Assembly: GCA_963989385.1 (NCBI GenBank)
Contig: OZ022512.1
Coordinates: forward strand, 26,619,899-26,683,898
Reading direction: 5' to 3'
DNA from: Ctena decussata
Lineage: Eukaryota; Mollusca; Bivalvia; Lucinida; Lucinidae
DNA length: 64,000 bases
Below the pieces are notes generated by a model. That model was given only the letters and a program-made list of their open reading frames with translations. It had not been told where the DNA came from and ran no database searches. Position 1 is the stretch's first letter; every line of letters begins with the position of its first letter. Below are positions 34,780-49,300 of this stretch, piece after piece. The position numbers and the translations under genes were made by a program.

Positions 34780-37700
34780 CTGGGACCGGAAAATTGACTT
34801 TGATATATCAGAAGTTTGGAGATATCGAGATTTGACTGTCTGTTGAAATAAATACATGTGTAAGGTCAGATGGAACAGCAAACAGGGTAGACTCTATTGC
34901 AAAGTTTGAGTAATTTTGGCATAGTAGCTTGGGAGGGGTGGATGATGGGCCAAGCTGCTATGCCAGACGTGCTCAAAAATGCAATAGCAAACAGTGTCAA
35001 TTCAGATGCAAATAATGTAGACACAGAGAAAGGGGCCCCATACATTTATCTTTCAACTGCAACATGTAACCTGCTTTAGTATCTTTGTGAGTTCAATATT
35101 TTCTGCCGCTTTTATTTTATATTTTCAGGCATCTCAAACTACCGATATCTCAAAGAAAATTTGCTGGGACCAGGAAATTTACTTCGAATTATCAGTAAGT
35201 TGGAGATATTGAGAGTTGACTGTTTGTCGAGATACAATACATGTTTAAGGTCATAAGGAACAGCAGGGTAAAGGTTAAGGGTCATATGGAACAGTAAACA
35301 GGGTAGACTGTGGCAAAGTTTGAGCATTCTGGCATAGTTAGGTTGGTAGGGGGATGTTCAATTTTGGATATTTCAAACTACCGATATCTCAAAGAAAATT
35401 TGCTGGGACCAGAAAATTGACTTTGAGATATCAGTAGTTTGGAGATATCGAGAGTTGACTGTCTGTTGAAATAAATACATGTGTAAGGTCAGATGGAATA
35501 GCAAACAGGGAAGACTCTATTGCAAAGTTTGAGTAAATCTGGCAGAGTAGCTTGGGAGGGGTGGATGATGGGCCAAGCTGCTATGCCAGACGTGCTCAAA
35601 AATGCAATAGCAAACAGTTTCAATTCAGATGCAAATAATGTAGACACAGAGAAAGGGGCCCCATACATTTATCTTTCAACTGCAACATGTAACCTGCTTT
35701 AGTATCTTTGTGAGTTCAATATTTTCTGCCGCTTTTATTTTATATTTTCAGGCATCTCAAACTACCGATATCTCAAAGAAAATTTGCTGGGACCAGGAAA
35801 TTTACTTTGAGATATCAGTAGATTTAAGGTACAGTATTCCCCCAAATAGTGTGAGTATTTTTTTCATTCCTTTGGGCATCGCTGGCAGACTTAGTTTGGT
35901 GGGAGGGGATATTCAACTCCGGATACCTCAAACTAGCGATATCTCAGAGAAAATTTGCTGGAACCAGGAAATTTACTTCGAGATATCAGTAAGTTGGAGA
36001 TATTGAGAGTTGACTGTTTGTCGAGATACAATACGCGTTTAAGGTCATAAGGAAAAGCAGGGTAAAGTTTAAGGGTCATAAGGAACAGTAAACAGGGTAG
36101 ACTGTGGCAAAGTTTGAGCATTCTGGCATAGTTAGGTTGGTAGGGGGATGTTCAATTTTGGATATTTCAAACTACCGATATCTCAAAGAAAATTTGCTGG
36201 GACCAGAAAATTGACTTTGAGATATCAGTAGTTTGGAGATATCGAGAGTTGACTGTCTGTTGAAATAAATACATGTGTAAGGTCAGATGGAACAGCAAAC
36301 AGGGTAGACTCTATTGCAAAGTTTGAGTAAATCTGGCATAGTAGCTTGGGAGGGGTGGATGATGGGCCAAGCTGCTATGCCAGACGTGCTCAAAAATGCA
36401 ATAGCAAACAGTGACAATTCAGATGCAAATAATGTAGACACAGAGAAAGGGGGTCCATACATTTATCTTTCAACTGCAACATGTAACCTGCTTTAGTATC
36501 TTTGTGAGTTCAATTTTTTCTGCCGCTTTTATTTTATATTTTCAGGCATCTCAAACTACCGATATCTCAAAGAAAATTTGCTGGGACCAGGGAATTTACT
36601 TTGAGATATCAGTAGTTTGAAGGTACAGTATTCCCCCAAATAGTGTGAGTATTTTTTTCATTCCTTTGGGCATCGCTGGCAGACTTAGTTTGGTGGGAGG
36701 GGATGTTCAACTCCGGATACCTCAAACTACCGATATCTCAGAGAAAATTTGCTGGAACCAGGAAATTTGCTTCGAGATATCAGTAAGTTGGAGATATTGA
36801 GAGTTGACTGTTTGTCGAGATACAATACGCGTTTAAGTCATAAGGAACAGCAGGGTAAAGGTTAAGGGTCATATGGAACAGTAAACAGGGTAGACTGTGG
36901 CAAAGTTTGAGCATTCTGGCATAGTTAGGTTGGTAGGTGGATGTTCAAATTTGGATATTTCAAACTACCGATATCTCAAAGAAAATTTTCTGGGACCAGA
37001 AAATTGACTTTGAGATATCAGTAGTTTGGAGATATCGAGAGTTGACTGTCTGTTGAAATAAATACATGTGTAAGGTCAGATGGAACAGCAAACAGGGTAG
37101 ACTCTATTGCAAAGTTTGAGTAATTCTGGCGTAGTAGCTTGGGAGGGGTGGATGATGGGCCAAGCTGCTATGCCAGACGTGCTCAAAAATGCAATAGCAA
37201 ACAGTTTCAATTCAGATGCAAATAATGTAGACCCAGAGAAAGGGGCCCCATACATTTATCTTTCAACTGCAACATGTAACCTGCTTCAGTATCTTTGTGA
37301 GTTCAATTTTTTCTGCCGCTTTTATTTTATATTTTCAGGCATCTCAAACTACCGATATCTCAAAGAAAATTTGCTGGGACCAGGGAATTTACTTTAAGAT
37401 ATCAGTAGGTTGAAGGTACAGTATTCCCCCAAATAGTGTGAGTAATTTTTTCATTCCTTTGGGCATCGCTGGCAGACTTAGTTTGGTGGGAGAGAATGTT
37501 CAACTCCGAAAATCTCAAACTACCGATATCTCAAAGAAAATTTGCTGAAACCAGGAAATTTACTTCGAGATATCAGTAAGTTGGAGATATTGAGAGTTGA
37601 CTGTTTGTCGAAATACAATACATGTATGAGGTCATAAGGAACAGCAGGGTAAAGGTTAAGGGTCATAAGGAACAGTAAACAGGGTAGACTGTGGCAAAGT

Positions 37701-38577
37701 TTGAGCATTCTGGCATAGTTAGGTTGGTGGGGGGATGTTCAACTTTAGATATATCAAACTAACGATATCTCAAAGAAAATTTGCTGGGACCAGAAAATTG
37801 ACTTTGAGATATCAGTAGTTTGGAGATATCGAGAGTTGACTGTCTGTTGAAATAAATACATGTGTAAGGTCAGATGGAACAGCAAACAGGGTGGACTCTA
37901 TTGCAATGTTTGAGTAATTTTGGCATAGTAGCTTGGGAGGGGTGGATGATGGGCCAAGCTGCTATGCCAGACGTGCTCAAAAATGCAATAGCAAACAGTG
38001 TCAATTCAGATGCAAATAATGTAGACTCAGAGAAAGGGGCCCCATACATTTATCTTTCAACTGCAACATGTAACCTGCTTTAGTAACTTTGTGAGTTCAA
38101 TTTTTGCTGCCGCTTTTATTTTATATTTTCAGGCATCGCGAACTACCGATATCTCAAAGAAAATTTGCTGGGACCAGGAAATTAACTTTGAGATATCAGT
38201 AGGTTGAAGGTACAGTATTCCCTAAAATAGTGTGAGTATTTTTTTCATTCCTTTGGGCATCGCTGGCAGACTTAGTTTGGTGGGAGGGAATGTTCAACTC
38301 CGGATACCTCAAACTACCAATATCTCAAAGAAAATTTGCTGGAACCAGGAAATTTACTTCGAGATATCAGTAAGTTGGAGATATTGAGAGTTGACTGTTT
38401 GTCGAGATACAATGCATGTTTAAGGTCATAAGGAACAGCAGGGTAAAGGTTAAGGGTCATATGGAACAGTAAACAAGGTAGACTGTGGCAAAGTTTGAGC
38501 ATTCTGGCATAGTTAGGTTGGTAGGGGAAAGTTCAATTTTGGATATTTCAAACTACCGATATCTCAAAGAAACTTTG
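34780..38577. repeat. 3798-bp five-monomer duplication, copy 1
   Basis: Anchors 34897, 35520, 36314, 37107 and 37901 give spacings of 623, 794, 793, 794 and 794, repeated exactly by 38695, 39318, 40112, 40905 and 41699. The first spacing contains a 171-bp deletion. The left and right ends appear to lie in palindrome C: ggaccggaaaattg with gagatttgactg is shared at both starts but not at the far end. Boundaries are approximate to tens of bases. Confidence 0.85.
34897..35519. repeat. Short monomer (623 bp), A-to-B palindrome fusion
   Basis: Palindrome A (35139 onward) begins with the A-type left arm (ctcaaag...ctgggacc) and finishes with a B-type right arm (cttcgaattatcagtaag). The missing 171 bp is exactly the A-to-B palindrome distance, so one composite palindrome replaces two. 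The same fusion is at 38937 in the duplicated copy. Confidence 0.9.
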
Positions 38578-41500
38578 CTGGGACCGGAAAATTGACTTTG
38601 AGATATCAGTAGTTTGGAGATATCGAGATTTGACTGTCTGTTGAAATAAATACATGTGTAAGGTCAGATGGAACAGCAAACAGGGTAGACTCTATTGCAA
38701 AGTTTGAGTAATTTTGGCATAGTAGCTTGGGAGGGGTGGATGATGGGCCAAGCTGCTATGCCAGACGTGCTCAAAAATGCAATAGCAAACAGTGTCAATT
38801 CAGATGCAAATAATGTAGACACAGAGAAAGGGGCCCCATACATTTATCTTTCAACTGCAACATGTAACCTGCTTTAGTATCTTTGTGAGTTCAATATTTT
38901 CTGCCGCTTTTATTTTATATTTTCAGGCATCTCAAACTACCGATATCTCAAAGAAAATTTGCTGGGACCAGGAAATTTACTTCGAATTATCAGTAAGTTG
39001 GAGATATTGAGAGTTGACTGTTTGTCGAGATACAATACATGTTTAAGGTCATAAGGAACAGCAGGGTAAAGGTTAAGGGTCATATGGAACAGTAAACAGG
39101 GTAGACTGTGGCAAAGTTTGAGCATTCTGGCATAGTTAGGTTGGTAGGGGGATGTTCAATTTTGGATATTTCAAACTACCGATATCTCAAAGAAAATTTG
39201 CTGGGACCAGAAAATTGACTTTGAGATATCAGTAGTTTGGAGATATCGAGAGTTGACTGTCTGTTGAAATAAATACATGTGTAAGGTCAGATGGAATAGC
39301 AAACAGGGAAGACTCTATTGCAAAGTTTGAGTAAATCTGGCAGAGTAGCTTGGGAGGGGTGGATGATGGGCCAAGCTGCTATGCCAGACGTGCTCAAAAA
39401 TGCAATAGCAAACAGTTTCAATTCAGATGCAAATAATGTAGACACAGAGAAAGGGGCCCCATACATTTATCTTTCAACTGCAACATGTAACCTGCTTTAG
39501 TATCTTTGTGAGTTCAATATTTTCTGCCGCTTTTATTTTATATTTTCAGGCATCTCAAACTACCGATATCTCAAAGAAAATTTGCTGGGACCAGGAAATT
39601 TACTTTGAGATATCAGTAGGTTGAAGGTACAGTATTCCCCCAAATAGTGTGAGTATTTTTTTCATTCCTTTGGGCATCGCTGGCAGACTTAGTTTGGTGG
39701 GAGGGGATGTTCAACTCCGGATACCTCAAACTAGCGATATCTCAGAGAAAATTTGCTGGAACCAGGAAATTTACTTCGAGATATCAGTAAGTTGGAGATA
39801 TTGAGAGTTGACTGTTTGTCGAGATACAATACGCGTTTAAGGTCATAAGGAAAAGCAGGGTAAAGTTTAAGGGTCATAAGGAACAGTAAACAGGGTAGAC
39901 TGTGGCAAAGTTTGAGCATTCTGGCATAGTTAGGTTGGTAGGGGGATGTTCAATTTTGGATATTTCAAACTACCGATATCTCAAAGAAAATTTGCTGGGA
40001 CCAGAAAATTGACTTTGAGATATCAGTAGTTTGGAGATATCGAGAGTTGACTGTCTGTTGAAATAAATACATGTGTAAGGTCAGATGGAACAGCAAACAG
40101 GGTAGACTCTATTGCAAAGTTTGAGTAAATCTGGCATAGTAGCTTGGGAGGGGTGGATGATGGGCCAAGCTGCTATGCCAGACGTGCTCAAAAATGCAAT
40201 AGCAAACAGTGACAATTCAGATGCAAATAATGTAGACACAGAGAAAGGGGGTCCATACATTTATCTTTCAACTGCAACATGTAACATGCTTTAGTATCTT
40301 TGTGAGTTCAATTTTTTCTGCCGCTTTTATTTTATATTTTCAGGCATCTCAAACTACCGATATCTCAAAGAAAATTTGCTGGGACCAGGGAATTTACTTT
40401 GAGATATCAGTAGGTTGAAGGTACAGTATTCCCCCAAATAGTGTGAGTATTTTTTTCATTCCTTTGGGCATCGCTGGCAGACTTAGTTTGGTGGGAGGGG
40501 ATGTTCAACTCCGGATACCTCAAACTACCGATATCTCAGAGAAAATTTGCTGGAACCAGGAAATTTGCTTCGAGATATCAGTAAGTTGGAGATATTGAGA
40601 GTTGACTGTTTGTCGAGATACAATACGCGTTTAAGTCATAAGGAACAGCAGGGGAAAGGTTAAGGGTCATATGGAACAGTAAACAGGGTAGACTGTGGCA
40701 AAGTTTGAGCATTCTGGCATAGTTAGGTTGGTAGGTGGATGTTCAAATTTGGATATTTCAAACTACCGATATCTCAAAGAAAATTTTCTGGGACCAGAAA
40801 ATTGACTTTGAGATATCAGTAGTTTGGAGATATCGAGAGTTGACTGTCTGTTGAAATAAATACATGTGTAAGGTCAGATGGAACAGCAAACAGGGTAGAC
40901 TCTATTGCAAAGTTTGAGTAATTCTGGCGTAGTAGCTTGGGAGGGGTGGATGATGGGCCAAGCTGCTATGCCAGACGTGCTCAAAAATGCAATAGCAAAC
41001 AGTTTCAATTCAGATGCAAATAATGTAGACCCAGAGAAAGGGGCCCCATACATTTATCTTTCAACTGCAACATGTAACCTGCTTCAGTATCTTTGTGAGT
41101 TCAATTTTTTCTGCCGCTTTTATTTTATATTTTCAGGCATCTCAAACTACCGATATCTCAAAGAAAATTTGCTGGGACCAGGGAATTTACTTTAAGATAT
41201 CAGTAGGTTGAAGGTACAGTATTCCCCCAAATAGTGTGAGTAATTTTTTCATTCCTTTGGGCATCGCTGGCAGACTTAGTTTGGTGGGAGAGAATGTTCA
41301 ACTCCGAAAATCTCAAACTACCGATATCTCAAAGAAAATTTGCTGAAACCAGGAAATTTACTTCGAGATATCAGTAAGTTGGAGATATTGAGAGTTGACT
41401 GTTTGTCGAAATACAATACATGTATGAGGTCATAAGGAACAGCAGGGTAAAGGTTAAGGGTCATAAGGAACAGTAAACAGGGTAGACTGTGGCAAAGTTT

Positions 41501-42375
41501 GAGCATTCTGGCATAGTTAGGTTGGTGGGGGGATGTTCAACTTTAGATATATCAAACTAACGATATCTCAAAGAAAATTTGCTGGGACCAGAAAATTGAC
41601 TTTGAGATATCAGTAGTTTGGAGATATCGAGAGTTGACTGTCTGTTGAAATAAATACATGTGTAAGGTCAGATGGAACAGCAAACAGGGTGGACTCTATT
41701 GCAATGTTTGAGTAATTTTGGCATAGTAGCTTGGGAGGGGTGGATGATGGGCCAAGCTGCTATGCCAGACGTGCTCAAAAATGCAATAGCAAACAGTGTC
41801 AATTCAGATGCAAATAATGTAGACTCAGAGAAAGGGGCCCCATACATTTATCTTTCAACTGCAACATGTAACCTGCTTTAGTAACTTTGTGAGTTCAATT
41901 TTTGCTGCCGCTTTTATTTTATATTTTCAGGCATCGCGAACTACCGATATCTCAAAGAAAATTTGCTGGGACCAGGAAATTAACTTTGAGATATCAGTAG
42001 GTTGAAGGTACAGTATTCCCTAAAATAGTGTGAGTATTTTTTTCATTCCTTTGGGCATCGCTGGCAGACTTAGTTTGGTGGGAGGGAATGTTCAACTCCG
42101 GATACCTCAAACTACCAATATCTCAAAGAAAATTTGCTGGAACCAGGAAATTTACTTCGAGATATCAGTAAGTTGGAGATATTGAGAGTTGACTGTTTGT
42201 CGAGATACAATGCATGTTTAAGGTCATAAGGAACAGCAGGGTAAAGGTTAAGGGTCATATGGAACAGTAAACAAGGTAGACTGTGGCAAAGTTTGAGCAT
42301 TCTGGCATAGTTAGGTTGGTAGGGGGAAGTTCAATTTTGGATATTTCAAACTACCGATATCTCAAAGAAAATTTG
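38578..42375. repeat. 3798-bp five-monomer duplication, copy 2
   Basis: Almost identical to copy 1; I noticed only a handful of differences, such as taggttgaagg versus tagatttaagg, gatgttcaac versus gatattcaac, aacatgctttag versus aacctgctttag, and caggggaaagg versus cagggtaaagg. This is among the youngest events in the window. Confidence 0.85.
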
Positions 42376-43286
42376 CTGGGACCAGACAATTGACTTTGAG
42401 ATATCAGTAGTTTGGAGATATCGAGAGTTGACTGTCTGTTGAAATAAATACATGTGTAAGGTCAGATGGAACAGCAAACAGGGTGGACTCTATTGCAAAG
42501 TTTGAGTAAATCTGGCATAGTAGCTTGGGAGGGGTGGATGATGGGCCAAGCTGCTATGCCAGACGTGCTCAAAAATGCAATAGCAAACAGTTTCAATTCA
42601 GATGCAAATAATGTAGACACAGAGAAAGGGGCCCCATACATTTATCTTTCAACTGCAACATGTAACCTGCTTTAGTATCTTTGTGAGTTCAATTTTTTCT
42701 GCCGCTTTTATTTTATATTTTCAGGCATCTCAAACTTCCGATATCTCAAAGAAAATTTGCTGGGACCAGGAAATTTACTTTGAGATATCAGTAGGTTGAA
42801 GGTACAGTATTCCCCCAAATAATGTGAGTATTTTTTTCATTCCTTTGGGCATCGCTGGCAGACTTAGTTTGGTGGGAGAGAATGTTCAACTCCGGATATC
42901 TCAAACTACAGATATCTCAATGAAAATTTGCTGAAACCAGGAAATTTACTTCGAGATATCAGTAAGTTGGAGATATTGAGAGTTGACTGTTTGTTGAAAT
43001 ACAATACATGTTTAAGGTCATAAGGAACAGCAGGGTAAAGGTTAAGGGTCATATGGAACAGTAAACAGGGTAGACTGTGGCAAAGTTTGAGCATTCTGGC
43101 ATAGATAGGGTGGTGTGGGGATGTTCAACTTTGGATATTTCAAACTACCGATATCTCAAAGAAAATTTGCTGGGACCAGAAAATTGACTTTGAGATATCA
43201 GTAGTTTGGAGATATCGAGAGTTGACTGTCTGTTGAAATAAATACATGTGTAAGGTCAGATGGAACAGCAAACAGGGTAGACTCTA

Positions 43287-46200
43287 TTGCAAAGTTTGAG
43301 TAATTTTGGCATAGTAGCTTGGGAGGGGTGGATGATGGGCCAAGCTGCTATGCCAGACGTGCTCAAAAATGCAATAGCAAACAGTGTCAATTCAGATGCA
43401 AATAATGTAGACTCAGAGAAAGGGGCCCCATACATTTATCTTTCAACTGCAACATGTAACCTGCTTTAGTATCTTTGTGAGTTCAATTTTTTCTGCCGCT
43501 TTTATTTTATATTTTCAGGCATCTCAAACTACCGATATCTCAAAGAAAATTTGCTGGGACCAGGAAATTTACTTTGAGATATCAGTAGGTTGAAGGTACA
43601 GTATTCCCCCAAATAGTGTGAGTATTTTTTTCATTCCTTTGGGCATCGCTGGCAGACTTAGTTTGGTGGGAGGGAATGTTCAACTCCGGATATCTCAAAC
43701 TACCGATATCTCAGAGAAAATTTGCTGAAACCAGGAAATTTACTTCGAATTATCAGTAAGTTGGAGATATTGAGAGTTGACTGTTTGTCGAAATACAATA
43801 CATGTTTAAGGTCATAAGGAACAGCAGGGTAAAGGTTAAGGGTCATATGGAACAAGACTGTGGCAAAGTTTGAGCATTCTGGCATAGTTAGGTTGGTAGG
43901 GGGATGTTCAATTTTGGATATTTAAAACTACCGATATCTCAAAGAAAATTTGCTGTGACCAGAAAATTGACTTTGAGATATCAGTAGTTTGGAGATATCG
44001 AGAGTTGACTGTCTGTTGAAATAAATACATGTGTAAGGTCAGATGGAACAGCAAACAGGGTAGACTCTATTGCAAAGTTTGAGTAAATCTGGCATAGTAG
44101 CTTGGGAGGGGTGGATGATGGGCCAAGCTGCTATGCCAGACGTGCTCAAAAATGCAATAGCAAACAGTTTCAATTCAGATGCAAGTAATGTAGACACAGA
44201 GAAAGGGGCCCCATACATTTATCTTTCAACTGCAACATGTATCCTGCTTCCGTATCTTTGTGAGTTCAATTTTTGCTGCCGCTTTTATTTTATATTTTCA
44301 GGCATCTCAAACTACCGATATCTCAAAGAAAATTTGCTGGGACCAGGAAATTTACTTTGAGATATCAGTAGGTTGAAGGAACAGTATTCCCCCAAATAGT
44401 GTGAGTATTTTTTTCAGTCCTTTGGGCATCGCTTGCAGACTTAGTTTGGTGGGAGAGAATGTTCAACTCCGGATATCTCAAACTACCGATATCTCAAAGA
44501 AAATTTGCTGAAACCAGGAAATTTACTTCGAGATATCAGTAAGTTGGAGATATTGAGAGTTGACTGTTTGTTGAAATACAATACATGTTTAAGGTCATAA
44601 GGAACAGCAGGGTAAAGGTTAAGGGTCATATGGAACAGTAAACAGGGTAGACTGTTGCAAAGTTTGATCATTCTGGCATAGTTAGGTTGGTGGAGGGATG
44701 TTCAACTTTGGATATTTCAAACTACCGATATCTCAAAGAAAATTTGCTGGGACCAGAAAATTGACTTTGAGATATCAGTAGTTTGGAGATATCGAGAGTT
44801 GACTGTCTGTTGAAATAAATACATGTGTAAGGTCAGATGGAACAGCAAACAGGGTAGACTCTATTGCAAAGTTTGAGTAAATCTGGCATAGTAGCTTGGG
44901 AGGGGTGGATGATGGGCCAAGCTGCTATGCCAGACGTGCTCAAAAATGCAATAGCAAACAGTGTCAATTCAGATGCAAATAATGTAGACTCAGAGAAAGG
45001 GGCCCCATACATTTATCTTTCAACTGCAACATGTAACCTGCTTTAGTATCTTTGTGAGTTCAATTTTTTCTGCCGCTTTTATTTTATATTTACAGGCATC
45101 TCAAACTACCGATATCTCAAAGAAAATTTGCTGGGACCAGGAAATTTACTTTGAGATATCAGTAGGTTCAAGGTACAGTATTCCCCCAAATAGTGTGAGT
45201 AATTTTTTCATTCCTTTGGGCATCGCTGGCAGACTTAGTTTGGTGGGAGAGAATGTTCTACTCCGAATATCTCAAACTACCGATATCTCAAAGAAAATTT
45301 GCTGAAACCAGTAAATTTACTTCGAGATATCAGTAAGTTGGAGATATTGAGAGTTGACTGTTTGTTGAAATACAATACAGGAACAGTAAACAGGGTAGAC
45401 TGTTGCAAAGTTTGAGCATTCTGGCATAGTTAGGTTGGTGGAGGGATGTTCAACTTTGGATATTTCAAACTACCGATATCTCAAAGAAAATTTGCTGGGA
45501 CCGGAAAATTGACTTTGAGATATCAGTAGTTTGGAGATATCGAGAGTTGACTGTCTGTTGAAATAAATACATGTGTAAGGTCAGATGGAACAGCAAACAG
45601 GGTAGACTCTATTGCAAAGTTTGAGTAATTTTGGCATAGAAGCTTTGGAGGGGTGGATGATGGGCCAAGCTGCTCAAAAATGCAATATCAAACAGTGTCA
45701 ATTCAGATGCAAATAATGTAGACACAGAGAAAGGGGCCCCATACATTTATCTTTCAACTGCAACATGTAACCTGCTTTAGCATCTTTGTGAGTTCAATTT
45801 TTTCTGCCGCTTTTATTTTATATTTTCAGGCATCTCAAACTACCGATATCTCAAAGAAAATTTGCTGGGACCAGGAAATTTACTTTGAGATATCAGTAGG
45901 TTGAAGGTACAGTATTCCCCCAAATAGTGTGAGTAATTTTTTCATTCCTTTGGGCATCACTGGCAGACTTAGTTTGGTGGGAGAGAATGTTCAACTCCGA
46001 ATACCTCAAACTACCAATATCTCAAAGAAAATTTGCTGGAACCAGGAAATTTACTTCGAGATATCAGTAAGTTGGAGATATTGAGAGTTGACTGTTTGTT
46101 GAAATACAATACATGTTTAAGGTCATAAGGAACAGCAGGGTAAAGGTTAAGGGTCATATGGAGCAGTAAACAGGGTAGACTGTGGCAAAGTTTGAGCATT

Positions 46201-46390
46201 CTGGCATAGTTAGGTTGGTGGGGGATATTCAACTTTGGATATTTCAAACTACCGATATCTCAAAGAAAATTTGCTGGGACCAGAAAATTGACTTTGAGAT
46301 ATCAGTAGTTTGGAGATATCGAGAGTTGACTGTCTGTTGAAATAAATACATGTGTAAGGTCAGATGGAACAGCAAACAGGGTGGACTCTA
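43287..46390. repeat. Long-range duplicated block, copy 3
   Basis: Anchor spacings 783, 794, 748 and 779 reproduce copy 1, with the same four length marks. It shares 'atatttacaggcatc' and 'taggttcaagg' (near 45093 and 45164) with copy 2 at 22482 and 22554 but not with copy 1, so copies 2 and 3 are closer relatives although they are about 22.6 kb apart. Confidence 0.85.
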
Positions 46391-49300
46391 TTGCAATGTT
46401 TGAGTAATTTTGGCATAGTAGCTTGGGAGGGGTGGATGATGGGCCAAGCTGCTATGCCAGACGTGCTCAAAAATGCAATAGCAAACAGTGTCAATTCAGA
46501 TGCAAATAATGTAGACTCAGAGAAAGGGGCCCCATACATTTATCTTTCAACTGCAACATGTAACCTGCTTTAGTATCTTTGTGAGTTCAATTTTTGCTGC
46601 CGCTTTTATTTTATATTTTCAGGCATCGCGAACTACCGATATCTCAAAGAAAATTTGCTGGGACCAGGAAATTAACTTTGAGATATCAGAAGGTTGAAGG
46701 TACAGTATTCCCTCAAAAAGTGTGAGTATTTTTTTCATTCCTTTGGGCATCGCTGGCAGACTTAGTTTGGTGGGAGGGATTGTTCAACTCCAGATACCTC
46801 AACTACCAACATCTCAAAGAAAATTTGCTGGAACCAGGAAATTTACTTCGAGATATCAGTAAGTTGGAGATATTGAGAGTTGACTGTTTGTTGAAATACA
46901 ATACATGTTTAAGGTCATAAGGAACAGCAGGGTAAAGGTTAAGGGTCATATGGAGCAGTAAACAGGGTAGACTGTGGCAAAGTTTGAGCATTCTGGCATA
47001 GTTAGGTTGGTGGGGGGATGTTCAACTTTGGATATTTCAAACTACCGATATCTCAAAGAAAATTTGCTGGGACCAGAAAATTGACTTTGAGATATCAGTA
47101 GTTTGGAGATATCGAGATTTGACTGTCTGTTGAAATAAATACATGTGTAAGGTCAGATGGAACAGCAAACAGGGTAGACTCTATTGCAAAGTTTGAGTAA
47201 TTTTGGCATAGTAGCTTGGGAGGGGTGGATGATGGGCCAAGCTGCTATGCCAGACGTGCTCAAAAATGCAATAGCAAACAGTGTCAATTCAGATGCAAAT
47301 AATGTAGACTCAGAGAAAGGGGCCCCATACATTTATCTTTCAACTGCAACATGTGACCTGCTTTAGTAACTTTGTGAGTTCAATTTTTGCTGCCGCTTTT
47401 ATTTTATATTTTCAGGCATCTCAAACTACCGATATCTCAAAGAAAATTTGCTGGGACCAGGAAATTAACTTTGAGATATCAGTAGGTTGAAGGTACAGTA
47501 TTCCCTCAAATAGTGTGAGTATTTTTTTCATTCCTTTGGGCATCGCTGGCAGACTTAGTTTGGTGGGAGGGGATGTTCAACTCCGGATACCTCAAACTAC
47601 CGATATCTCAAAGAAAATTTGCTGGAACCAGGAAATTTACTTCGGATTATTAGTAAGTTGGAGATATTGAGAGTTGACTGTTTGTCGAGATACAATACAT
47701 GTTTAAGGTCATAAGGAACAGCAGGGTAAAGGTTAAGGGTCATATGGAACAGTAAACAGGGTAGACTGTGGCAAAGTTTGAGCATTCTGGCATAGTTAGG
47801 TTGGTAGGGGGATGTTCAATTTTGGATATTTCAAACTACCGATATCTCAAAGAAAATTTGCTGGGACCAGAAAATTGACTTTGAGATATCAGTAGTTTGG
47901 AGATATCGAGAGTTGACTGTTTGTTGAAATAAATACATGTGTAAGGTCAGATGGAATAGCAAACAGGGTAGACTCTATTGCAAAGTTTGAGTAAATCTGG
48001 CATAGTAGCTTGGGAACGGTGGATGATGGGCCAAGCTGCTATGCCAGACGTGCTCAAAAATGCAATAGCAAACAGTGTCAATTCAGATGCAAATAATGTA
48101 GACTCAGAGAAAGGGGCCCCATACATTTATCTTTCAACTGCAACATGTGACCTGCTTTAGTAACTTTGTGAGTTCAATTTTTGCTGCCGCTTTTATTTTA
48201 TATTTTCAGGCATCTCAAACTACCGATATCTCAAAGAAAATTTGCTGGGACCAGGAAATTAACTTTGAGATATCAGTAGGTTGAAGGTACAGTATTCCCT
48301 CAAATAGTGTGAGTATTTTTTCAATCCTTTGGGCATCTCTGGCAGACTTAGTTTGGTGGGAGGGGATGTTCAACTCCAAATACCTCAAACTACCGATATC
48401 TCAGAGAAAATTTGCTGGAACCAGATAATTTGCTTCGAGATATCAGTAAGTTGGAGATATTGAGAGTTGACTGTTTGTCGAGATACAATACGCGTTTAAG
48501 GTCATAAGGAACAGCAGGGTAAAGGTTAAGGGTCATATGGAACAGTAAACAGGGTAGACTGTGGCAAAGTTTGAGCATTCTGGCATAGTTAGGTTGGTAG
48601 GTGGATGTTCAATTTTGGATATTTCAAACTACCGATATCTCAAAGAAAATTTGCTGGGACCATAAAATTGACTTTGAGATATCAGTAGTTTGGAGATATC
48701 GAGAGTTCACTGTCTGTTGAAATAAATACATGTGTAAGGTCAGATGGAACAGCAAACAGGGTAGACTCTATTGCAAAGTTTGAGTAATTCTGGCGTAGTA
48801 GCTTGGGAGGGGTGGATGATGGGCCAAGCTGCTATGCCAGACGTGCTCAAAAATGCAATAGCAAACAGTTTCAATTCAGATGCAAATAATGTAGACACAG
48901 AGAAAGGGGCCCCATATATTTATCTTTCAACTACAACATGTAACCTGCTTTAGTATCTTTGTGAGTTCCATTTTTTTCTGCCGCTTTTATTTTATATTTT
49001 CAGGCATCTCAAACTACCGATATCTCAAAGAAAATTTGCTGGGACCAGGAAATTTACTTTGAGATATCAGTAGGTTGAAGGTACAGTATTCCCCAAAATA
49101 GTGTGAGTATTTTTTTCATTCCTTTGGGCATCGCTGGCAGACTTAGTTTGGTGGGAGTGGATGTTCAACTCCGGAAATCTCAAACTACAGATATCTCAAA
49201 GAAAATTTGCTGGAACCAGGAAATTTACTTCGAGATATCAGTAAGTTGAAGATATTGAGAGTTGACTGTTTTTCGAGATACAATACGCGTTTAAGTCATA

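Noticed and set aside
34897..35519. Link to primate alpha satellite because of the 171-bp deletion size
   Set aside because: 171 bp is only the distance between two palindromes here; the sequence has no resemblance to alpha satellite that I can see.
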